Assembly: GCA_028715025.1 (NCBI GenBank)
Contig: JAQTLG010000129.1
Span: 1 to 5,658, forward strand
Direction: 5' to 3'
Source: Dehalococcoidia bacterium
GTDB taxonomy: Bacteria > Chloroflexota > Dehalococcoidia > GIF9 > UBA5629
DNA length: 5,658 nucleotides
Under the pieces are notes generated by a model that was not told the origin of the DNA, made no database searches, and was given only the letters and a program-made list of their open reading frames with translations. Position 1 is the first letter of the stretch; each line of letters begins with the position of its first letter. This document shows, one piece after another, positions 1 through 4,861 of this stretch. Made by a program: the position numbers and the translations under genes.

Positions 1-141
1 TCAGTGGTGACCTCGGAGAAAGCCCGGATGGAGCTGGGCTACAAACCGCGCTCGGTACAGGAATCGATCTGTGATTCCGTGGCCTGGTTCAGACAGTATC
101 TGACGCCGGCCCAACTGGCGCCGGTTGTCAGGCGGGTATAG
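1..141 (+). CDS. C-terminal fragment of an NAD-dependent epimerase/dehydratase (SDR family)
   Basis: The reading frame is open from base 1 and ends at TAG 139-141, giving 46 residues; the start lies left of the window. The visible tail has a Ser-x-x-x-Ser-Glu-Lys-Ala-Arg stretch followed by ELGYKPRS, then a helix ending in AWFRQYL. This pattern (conserved 'KA..ELGY.PR' then a helix with 'W(F)') is typical of the last 40-50 residues of extended SDR sugar-nucleotide epimerases, dihydroflavonol-4-reductase-like proteins and hopanoid-associated HpnA-type epimerases. The Rossmann fold and the YxxxK catalytic motif are outside the window, so substrate and subfamily cannot be assigned. It points the same way as the next gene but is separated from it by 172 bp that carry a promoter, so co-transcription is not required. 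Family call is fairly sure; function within the family is unknown. Confidence 0.72.
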   Translation, partial: SVVTSEKARMELGYKPRSVQESICDSVAWFRQYLTPAQLAPVVRRV

Positions 142-155
142 AACAGCGCCGTCCC

Positions 156-173
156 GATTTCACAGCTGAAATC
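156..173. repeat. 7-bp inverted repeat just after the SDR stop
   Basis: GATTTCA (156-162) and TGAAATC (167-173) are perfect reverse complements around a 4-base loop CAGC, starting 15 bases after the SDR stop codon. It could form a small hairpin at the 3' end of that transcript. The stem is AT-rich and no T-run follows, so it is not a convincing intrinsic terminator. It could equally be a protein site or chance. Confidence 0.4.
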
Positions 174-226
174 CACATATTGTCCCGACCGGCCCTATCC
201 TCTGCCGCTGCTGCCGCACGTCCCTG

Positions 227-248
227 CATACGTTGATAGTCATACGTT
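227..248. repeat. 8-bp direct repeat CATACGTT, 14-bp period, over the -35 region
   Basis: CATACGTT occurs at 227-234 and again at 241-248, exact in all eight bases, six bases apart. The first copy overlaps the start of the predicted -35 hexamer (233-238) and the second lies in the promoter spacer. Placement across a promoter is typical of a tandem regulator-binding site, but the 14-bp period is not one helical turn and no regulator gene is visible. The repeat is seen directly; the operator role is inference. Confidence 0.4.
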
Positions 249-261
249 ATTGGTGTATATT
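233..261 (+). promoter_or_regulatory. Sigma70-type promoter for the FAD oxidoreductase gene
   Basis: TTGATA (233-238) and TATATT (256-261) each match the sigma70 consensus in five of six positions and are separated by the optimal 17 bp. Transcription would start near 268, leaving a leader of about 46 nt before the ATG at 314. The leader contains a possible weak GC-rich stem (CCC 283-285 with GGG 293-295) just before the Shine-Dalgarno sequence. Best promoter candidate in the window. Confidence 0.6.
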
Positions 262-313
262 AGTTAGCGATTTGCAGATATGCCCGCAGGCAGGGCTGCT
301 TTAAGGAGGCGAG

Positions 314-1663
314 ATGGCTGAAGATTATGCGGAGAAGAGTTTCTGGCTGGGTAACTCCGGGGCCTATCAGGAAAGTCCACTACTGGTAAACGACATCAAA
401 TGTGACGTGGCGGTGGTTGGAGGTGGATTTGCAGGCATTGCAACTGCCTATTATCTGAAAAAAGCACAGCCTTCGCTCAGAGTCGTTGTGCTGGAGGGAT
501 GGGTTATCGGGTGGGGCGCGTCCGGACGCAACGCCGGCTTCGCTATGACGACCTTCGGATTGCAGATGTCCATCACCAAGATGCTCTTCGGAGAGGAGAA
601 GACCAGGCAATCGCATCGCTATATGGAGAGGGCGGTCGATATCGTGGGAGAGCTGGTGGCGGAGCACAAGCTTGATTGCGACTACGAGAGGCCCGGCTTC
701 CTGCGCATCGCCACCACTCCAGCCTATGTAAAGCGTATTAGTGAAGAGGTACACCTGGTTAAACAGCTGGGCCTGACGGGGGTGGACTGGATAGAGGCGG
801 ACGAGGTGCAGAAACGCGTAAAGTCACCGCTCTACATGGGGGCCTGGTGGGAGCCGCGTTGCGCCCTGGTCAATCCCGCCAAGCTGGCGCGCGAGATGAA
901 GCGCGTGGCGGTGAAGTTCGGCGCCGAGGTCTATGAACGCACGCCGGTAATGGAGATAAAACGCTCCACACAGGGCTTCACAATTAAAACACCCAGGGCT
1001 ACGGTGAGTGCGGGCAAGCTGGTGCTGGCGACCAACGCTTACTCGCTGGCCATACCGGAACTGAATGCCATGCAGCAGCCGGTCTGGACCTATATCGTCC
1101 TCACGGAGCCGCTGAGCAAAACTCAACTCGACGATATGGGATGGCAGGGCCGTGAGGGCATCGAGGACTATCGCAACATGGTGCATTACTACCGGCTGAC
1201 GGCGGATAACCGCCTGCTGATGGGGGGTCGGGATATCGCGTTGACCTATGGCGCCAACATGGAGAAAGACTTGAATCCGAAGATATTCGCCCAGCTTGAG
1301 AAGGACATCGTCGATTTCTATCCCTGCCTCAAGGGAATCAAGATAACACACCGCTGGGGCGGACCGGTTTCCGTTCCCATGGATATGACGCCGGCGCTGG
1401 GATACCTGGGCGGCAAGGATGCGGTTTACAGCCTGGGCTGCATGGGGCACGGCGTTTCACTGACCCACCTCAACGGCGAGGTCATGGCGGACCTGCTGCT
1501 TGAGCGAAAGTCCGAGTGGACCGAGTGCTTCCCCGTCAATCGCAAGGTCTTCAAGTGGCCGCCCGAGCCTATCAGGTTCGTGGGCGAGCAGGCTATCTTA
1601 GGCTATTTACATGCTGAGGACGCCTGGTTGGAACGCAAAGGCCTGGGGCCTGCTAAAAAATAG
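314..1663 (+). CDS. FAD-dependent oxidoreductase, DAO family (amine/amino-acid oxidase or dehydrogenase type)
   Basis: The 449-residue product belongs to the D-amino-acid-oxidase-like flavoprotein family (glycine/sarcosine oxidase, PuuB gamma-glutamylputrescine oxidase, TauY-type taurine dehydrogenase subunit). Near the N-terminus a Rossmann FAD site is clear: DVAVVGGGFAG with G36, G38 and G41, acidic E61 at the end of strand 2 for the adenosine ribose, then GASGRNAGF (68-76), a family hallmark next to the flavin. The C-terminal FAD-contact segment is also present: HRWGG (346-350), D357-M-T-P and SLGCMGHGVSLTH (373-385). Length matches the family (about 370-470). No signal peptide or membrane segment is seen, so it is probably cytoplasmic. 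The family oxidises a C-N bond in an amine or amino acid and passes electrons to O2, a quinone or another carrier; the substrate cannot be read from sequence. The start ATG is set by AAGGAGG at 303-309, spacing 4. The next gene, a TauE/SafE permease, makes a sulfonate or amine role conceivable but not shown. Confidence 0.88.
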   Translation: MAEDYAEKSFWLGNSGAYQESPLLVNDIKCDVAVVGGGFAGIATAYYLKKAQPSLRVVVLEGWVIGWGASGRNAGFAMTTFGLQMSITKMLFGEEKTRQSHRYMERAVDIVGELVAEHKLDCDYERPGFLRIATTPAYVKRISEEVHLVKQLGLTGVDWIEADEVQKRVKSPLYMGAWWEPRCALVNPAKLAREMKRVAVKFGAEVYERTPVMEIKRSTQGFTIKTPRATVSAGKLVLATNAYSLAIPELNAMQQPVWTYIVLTEPLSKTQLDDMGWQGREGIEDYRNMVHYYRLTADNRLLMGGRDIALTYGANMEKDLNPKIFAQLEKDIVDFYPCLKGIKITHRWGGPVSVPMDMTPALGYLGGKDAVYSLGCMGHGVSLTHLNGEVMADLLLERKSEWTECFPVNRKVFKWPPEPIRFVGEQAILGYLHAEDAWLERKGLGPAKK

Positions 1664-1693
1664 TAGCTTATCCCGCATTGTTTCGTCGCGACA

Positions 1694-1711
1694 CTGCGCA
1701 TGACAGCGCAG
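1694..1711. repeat. 6-bp inverted repeat framing the -35 of the permease promoter
   Basis: CTGCGC (1694-1699) and GCGCAG (1706-1711) are perfect reverse complements. The six bases between them, ATGACA, are exactly the proposed -35 hexamer. A hairpin is possible, but no T-run follows, so an intrinsic terminator for the flavoenzyme gene is unlikely. An operator placed on the -35 is the alternative. Symmetry is seen directly; role is inferred. Confidence 0.4.
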
Positions 1712-1728
1712 CCCCGGCGTGCTAAAAT
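1700..1728 (+). promoter_or_regulatory. Extended -10 sigma70-type promoter for the TauE/SafE gene
   Basis: ATGACA (1700-1705) and TAAAAT (1723-1728) each match consensus in five of six bases with 17 bp between. TG at 1720-1721, one base before the -10, makes it an extended -10 element. Transcription would begin near 1735, about 47 nt upstream of the ATG at 1782. This also argues against the in-frame GTG at 1719, which lies inside this promoter and would be upstream of the transcript start. Confidence 0.5.
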
Positions 1729-1742
1729 CCCTGAGCCCTGAC

Positions 1743-1764
1743 AGCCGCCATAAACCGGGCGGCT
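1743..1764 (+). repeat. 7-bp stem-loop in the leader of the permease gene
   Basis: AGCCGCC (1743-1749) pairs perfectly with GGCGGCT (1758-1764) around an 8-base loop. It lies in the proposed leader and ends 8 bases before the Shine-Dalgarno sequence (1773-1777). GC-rich and stable on paper, it could modulate translation or transcript stability. No known riboswitch or attenuator architecture is recognised. Confidence 0.35.
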
Positions 1765-1772
1765 ATCTATCC

Positions 1773-1777
1773 GGGAG
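1773..1777 (+). promoter_or_regulatory. Shine-Dalgarno GGGAG that decides the permease start
   Basis: GGGAG sits four bases before ATG 1782. The longer in-frame option, GTG 1719, has no purine-rich site upstream. The protein from 1782 begins directly with the first hydrophobic helix, as expected for TauE/SafE. Confidence 0.6.
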
Positions 1778-1781
1778 CAAT

Positions 1782-2537
1782 ATGGATCCCCTGTTAATAC
1801 GTGTCTTTCTGCTGGTAATCGTACTTATATTTGCCCACACGGTGGAAACCGTGCTGGGATTCGGCGCAAATATTATTGCGCTGGCCCTTGGCATTTTCAT
1901 ATTTCCCCTGGAGACAATTTTACCCGTGCTCGTTATCCTTGGTTTATTACAGAGCCTGTGGCTGGTGGCGCGCTGGTTCAAATATATCAGATGGCAGGTG
2001 CTGTTTTTAAATATCCTGCCTGCAGCCATCATAGGTATGGCCATCGGTATCTTCTACAGGACGCTGGTGGGTAATTATACGCAGTTACTGATTTTGCTGG
2101 GTGTCTTTATCATGGCTGTTTCGATAATGGAGATAGTTCTCATATATAAAACGAGGGCGGCCGGTGGAAGCCTGCCCTGGTATCTTGGATGGCCGATACT
2201 GATCGTGGGAGGTATTTTCCATGGAATCTTTGCCAGCGGAAGCCCTCTCATCATCTACTATTCCAGCCGCGAGCTCAAGGAGCCCGCGGAATTTCGCGCC
2301 ACTATATCCATGTTATGGCTCATTCTGTACATTATACTGATCGTAAACCTCTTTTCCATCGGCCAGATAAATATAACTACCCTGGCTACAACGGGCATCG
2401 TCTTGCCCGGACTGGTCCTGGGCATTGTATTCGGCAGCCGCATGACCTTCAGGACGCTGGTTTACAAGGTGCTGATCTACACTCTGCTTTTCGTCGCGGG
2501 GTCACTGCTGGTTGTGCAGCAAATAGTAAACCTTTAA
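1782..2537 (+). CDS. TauE/SafE family permease (putative sulfite/organosulfonate exporter)
   Basis: A 251-residue, highly hydrophobic integral membrane protein of the TauE/SafE (formerly DUF81) family. Roughly seven to eight membrane segments can be drawn, about residues 6-26, 28-42, 45-64, 72-93, 100-122, 135-158, 173-195, 200-218 and 226-248, two of which may be re-entrant or short. Two related halves are visible: the N-terminal half has VLGFGANIIALALG (24-37) and the C-terminal half has GGIFHGIFASGSPLIIYY (143-160), the expected glycine-rich paired motif. FRATISMLW (171-179) and a late LPGLVLGIVFGSR (208-220) also fit. Length is normal (about 240-270). Characterised members export sulfite, sulfoacetate or related anions, but many homologues have unknown substrates. 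The gene has its own promoter candidate and lies 118 bp after the flavoenzyme gene. The ORF can be extended to GTG 1719 (272 residues), but that start lies within the promoter and lacks a ribosome site. Family call strong; substrate unknown. Confidence 0.86.
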   Translation: MDPLLIRVFLLVIVLIFAHTVETVLGFGANIIALALGIFIFPLETILPVLVILGLLQSLWLVARWFKYIRWQVLFLNILPAAIIGMAIGIFYRTLVGNYTQLLILLGVFIMAVSIMEIVLIYKTRAAGGSLPWYLGWPILIVGGIFHGIFASGSPLIIYYSSRELKEPAEFRATISMLWLILYIILIVNLFSIGQINITTLATTGIVLPGLVLGIVFGSRMTFRTLVYKVLIYTLLFVAGSLLVVQQIVNL

Positions 2538-2553
2538 AGCGCAGTTGTGTATT

Positions 2554-2571
2554 CCTGCTACAATAAGCAGG
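2554..2571. repeat. 6-bp inverted repeat over the -10 of the CCG gene
   Basis: CCTGCT (2554-2559) and AGCAGG (2566-2571) are perfect reverse complements with six bases between. The dyad covers the extended -10 element at 2556-2564 and the expected start of transcription. It lies 16 bases after the permease stop, so a weak 3' hairpin is the other reading, but no T-run follows. Operator role is inference. Confidence 0.4.
2556..2564 (+). promoter_or_regulatory. Extended -10 promoter element upstream of the CCG gene
   Basis: TG, one base, then TACAAT (2559-2564, five of six to consensus) forms an extended -10. No good -35 is found at 16-18 bp, which extended -10 promoters can tolerate. A start near 2571 leaves about 28 nt before ATG 2599 and lies downstream of the TTG at 2545, so it supports the shorter protein. 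Confidence 0.4.
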
Positions 2572-2598
2572 GCCAGGTGCTCCACGGAAAAGAATAGA

Positions 2599-3615
2599 AT
2601 GAAGAAGAATGAGCGTAATCTTGTCCCCCCCGGCCTGTCTTACATAGCGGACAATATCGGCAGCCGTGACAATATACTCGGCCTGCCGGTGGAGGCCAGG
2701 GCTAAGTGGGCCGAAGGGATAGAGTTCTCCAGGGACAAATCGACCATCTTTTTCGCCGGCTGCGGCTACCAGTACTCTTCGATGCTCGAGCCGCTGGTGA
2801 CGCTGGTCAGGACCGCCGACCGTATGTCTATCGATCCCGACCTTCCGGTGGTGCTTGCCGGGATACCCAAAAAAATGGGAGTGGATGTGGCAGGTATTTA
2901 TACGAAGGTGCTGGCCCACGGTGACGGCGGTGACAGCGGGGTGCTGCGGGACGCCGTGGGCGTGCTTAAATACCTGGGCATTAGCGTGGGCTACCTGGGT
3001 GTAGAAGAGCCTTGTTGCGGCGCTCCTCTATACCACATGGGGCTGCGCAGGGAGTTTGCCGTCAATGCCGGGAAGACCGTTGACCGCTTCAGGTCACATG
3101 GTGTGAGGAAGATAGTAAGTATAGTCCCCTCCTGCACACATGCCCTGCGAACGCTCTTTGCCCCAGCCGTGCCCGGTTACGATATCGAGGTCCGCCACTT
3201 CATCGAGGAGGTTGCCGACAAGATCAGGCCCGGTCAATTCCACTATCCGCATAATGTGAAAGTGGCCTATCACGATCCCTGCCAGCTGGGCAGGTACATG
3301 GGCCTGATCGAGCAGCCCCGCCGGATTCTGCGGGCCGTTGAAAATGTCGAGCTGACCGAGCCGGAGTGGACATCGGGCGAATGGTCGACCTGTTGCGGCG
3401 GCGGCGGCGGCTTCGAGGTAGTATTTCCCGATATGAGCCAGATGCTGGCCGAGGGCAGAATAAGGGAACTGGCCGATACCGGCGCCGACGTCATTGCCAC
3501 CCAGTGCCCCGGCTGCCTGATGCAGCTTAAAAGCGGGCTGAAAGCGTTAAAAAAAGACAAAATCGAAGTCATCGACCTCGCCACCCTGCTGGCCAGGTCT
3601 ATGAACACAAAATAG
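2599..3615 (+). CDS. CCG-domain iron-sulfur protein (HdrB/LutA-like heterodisulfide-reductase-related subunit)
   Basis: From ATG 2599 the product has 338 residues and two cysteine-rich (CCG) modules as in HdrB, HdrD, GlcF and LutA/YkgE. The C-terminal module is canonical: YHDPC (C228), STCCGGGGG (C265, C266) and ATQCPGC (C303, C306), the ligand set for a cubane or non-cubane [4Fe-4S] cluster. The N-terminal module has FFAGC (C55) and EEPCCG (C139, C140), but the expected CxxC reads VPSC, with only C179. It also has about 84 residues between C55 and the CCG, against roughly 35-40 usually. There is no N-terminal ferredoxin domain, no membrane segment and no signal peptide, so it is probably a soluble cytoplasmic subunit. 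The LUD/ferredoxin protein 54 bp downstream is the natural partner, as in LutAB. The protein could start at TTG 2545 (18 more residues), but that has no ribosome site, while ATG 2599 has a weak GGAAAAG (2586-2592). The reaction is likely electron transfer to or from an organic acid or disulfide; substrate unknown. Confidence 0.86.
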   Translation: MKKNERNLVPPGLSYIADNIGSRDNILGLPVEARAKWAEGIEFSRDKSTIFFAGCGYQYSSMLEPLVTLVRTADRMSIDPDLPVVLAGIPKKMGVDVAGIYTKVLAHGDGGDSGVLRDAVGVLKYLGISVGYLGVEEPCCGAPLYHMGLRREFAVNAGKTVDRFRSHGVRKIVSIVPSCTHALRTLFAPAVPGYDIEVRHFIEEVADKIRPGQFHYPHNVKVAYHDPCQLGRYMGLIEQPRRILRAVENVELTEPEWTSGEWSTCCGGGGGFEVVFPDMSQMLAEGRIRELADTGADVIATQCPGCLMQLKSGLKALKKDKIEVIDLATLLARSMNTK

Positions 3616-3622
3616 GAACGTA

Positions 3623-3637
3623 TATAATCAATATAAT
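3623..3637 (+). promoter_or_regulatory. Two tandem perfect -10 hexamers before the LUD gene
   Basis: TATAAT occurs at 3623-3628 and again at 3632-3637, within an 8-bp direct repeat ATATAATC of 9-bp period (3622-3629, 3631-3638). Both are perfect -10 matches. No convincing -35 lies 16-18 bp upstream of either; the best is a 3/6 match inside the end of the CCG gene. A promoter 33-47 bp before ATG 3670 is plausible, and read-through from the CCG gene is equally plausible. Confidence 0.35.
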
Positions 3638-3638
3638 C

Positions 3639-3654
3639 GCACAGTCAGGTGTGC
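3639..3654. repeat. 5-bp inverted repeat near the predicted LUD gene transcription start
   Basis: GCACA (3639-3643) and TGTGC (3650-3654) are perfect reverse complements six bases apart, immediately after the second -10 hexamer. Short arms make chance likely. It is recorded because dyads with the same six-base spacer also sit on the two preceding promoters. Confidence 0.25.
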
Positions 3655-3669
3655 TGGTGAAAACGGTAT

Positions 3670-4857
3670 ATGTCTATATCGAAGGATTATAGGAAGGAGC
3701 TTAGAAACGCAGCCGGCAGCGGACGTATCCGGCTGGCGCTTTCCCGTGCCATTAAAAGCTACCGTGTGAACACGGATAATGCGCTGAAGAGGTTCCCGCA
3801 CACGGTTAAAATGGCTGAAGAAGTCAGGCTGATAAAAGAGGCGTCAATCCAGCAAATGGCGGAGCTTGCCAGGAAGGCGGGCCGCAGCATCGAGGAGAAC
3901 AAGGGTAAATCCCACTTTGCCAGGACGGCCGGGGATGCGCTCAGGATCATAGGGGATATCGTAGGAAACAAGAGTCTGGTGGTTAAGGCCAAGAGCATGA
4001 CGGCCGAGGAGATACGGTTGCGCGAGCATCTGGAGGAAGCGGGAAACGAGGTATATGAGACCGACCTGGGCGAATTCATAATACAGAAGCTGGGGCAGCG
4101 CCCCATGCATATCCTGTCCCCCGCCATACATGTGCCGAGAGAGGATGTGGCCGAGCTGTTCACGCAGATAACCGGCCGCAAGCAGCAACCGGATATAGAT
4201 AAGCTGGTGGCGACGGCACGGGAGTTACTGCGGGAGAAATTTTTCAAGGCGGACGTTGGCATCAGCAGCGCCAACGTGGTTTCCGCCGATACCGGCACGT
4301 TGTTCATGATCGAGAACGAGGGCAACATCCGCCTGGCTACAGGCGCCCCGCCCGTGCATATCGCGCTTGTCGGCCTGGAGAAACTGGTCCCGACGTTGGA
4401 GGAGGCCTTCAAGGCCGCCGAGGTCACCTGGCGTTACGCCAACTATTCCGTGCCGTCCTACGTCAGCCTGGTCTCAGGCCCCAGCAAGACGGGCGATATC
4501 GAAAAAGTGACCACTTACGGTGTTCACGGTCCCAGGGAGTTCCACGTCATCTTTCTGGATGACGGCAGGACGCAGCTTGCGAAGGACCCTGTGCTGCGGC
4601 AGGCGCTGTACTGCCTGCGCTGCGGCGGGTGCCTTTATGAATGTCCGGTCTTCGGGCTCACGGCGGGCTATTTCGGCGACAAGTATTTCGCTGGTATCGG
4701 AGCGGTGTGGGCCGCGGTGGTCACCCGCAACATGGAGAAGGCTTCGTCCATGGCCTATACCTGCCTGACCTGCGGCAGGTGCAAGGTGCGCTGTCCTATG
4801 AAGATCGATGTCCCTGAGATGATACTGGCTCTGCGAAAGTCCATAGCAGAGCCTTAG
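3670..4857 (+). CDS. LUD-domain protein with two [4Fe-4S] ferredoxin motifs (LutB/YkgF-like)
   Basis: The 395-residue product has a LUD domain (about 60-300) followed by a bacterial ferredoxin-type region, the architecture of LutB/YkgF, the iron-sulfur subunit of the LutABC L-lactate-oxidising complex. LUD hallmarks include ISSANVVSADTGTLFMIENEGN (198-219) and PPVHIALVGLEKLVP (227-241). Cluster motif one is C315-x2-C318-x2-C321-x3-C325-Pro; motif two is C365-x2-C368-x2-C371-x3-C375-Pro, followed by KIDVPEMILALRK. Each can hold one [4Fe-4S] cluster. The protein stops soon after the second motif, so it lacks the C-terminal extension that brings typical LutB to about 470 residues. It has no membrane segment and is presumably cytoplasmic. 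The start ATG has only a modest GGTGA (3656-3660, spacing 9). It follows the CCG gene by 54 bp on the same strand, and the two products very likely form one complex. No LutC homologue is in the window, so lactate is only one of several possible substrates. Confidence 0.88.
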   Translation: MSISKDYRKELRNAAGSGRIRLALSRAIKSYRVNTDNALKRFPHTVKMAEEVRLIKEASIQQMAELARKAGRSIEENKGKSHFARTAGDALRIIGDIVGNKSLVVKAKSMTAEEIRLREHLEEAGNEVYETDLGEFIIQKLGQRPMHILSPAIHVPREDVAELFTQITGRKQQPDIDKLVATARELLREKFFKADVGISSANVVSADTGTLFMIENEGNIRLATGAPPVHIALVGLEKLVPTLEEAFKAAEVTWRYANYSVPSYVSLVSGPSKTGDIEKVTTYGVHGPREFHVIFLDDGRTQLAKDPVLRQALYCLRCGGCLYECPVFGLTAGYFGDKYFAGIGAVWAAVVTRNMEKASSMAYTCLTCGRCKVRCPMKIDVPEMILALRKSIAEP

Positions 4858-4861
4858 GCTA

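Noticed and set aside
156..180. GATTTCA/TGAAATC dyad as an intrinsic terminator of the SDR gene
   Set aside because: AT-rich stem of 7 bp without a following T-tract; kept only as an inverted repeat.
274..299. Leader stem GCAG/CTGC plus CCC/GGG before the flavoenzyme start as a riboswitch
   Set aside because: Short helices with a bulge and a 7-base loop, no known aptamer consensus; too weak to list as a feature.
824..1450. 208-codon minus-strand ORF opposite the flavoenzyme
   Set aside because: It lies wholly inside a gene with clear FAD motifs, has no recognisable domain and no ribosome site, and is a typical antisense shadow in GC-rich DNA.
1639..1656. AGGCC-TGG-GGCCT hairpin followed by an A-run at the end of the flavoenzyme gene, as a terminator
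   Set aside because: The stem is inside the coding sequence and is followed by As, not Ts; read on the minus strand there is no transcript to terminate.
2189..2566. 125-codon plus-strand ORF overlapping the permease gene in another frame
   Set aside because: Inside a gene with clear TauE/SafE sequence; no domain, no ribosome site.
3759..4427. 222-codon minus-strand ORF opposite the LUD gene
   Set aside because: Serine-rich, low-information translation antisense to a clearly conserved LUD domain; a shadow frame.
4850..4860. AGCCT-T-AGGCT palindrome as a bidirectional terminator between convergent genes
   Set aside because: A five-base arm with a one-base centre cannot form a stable hairpin, and no T-run follows in either direction.
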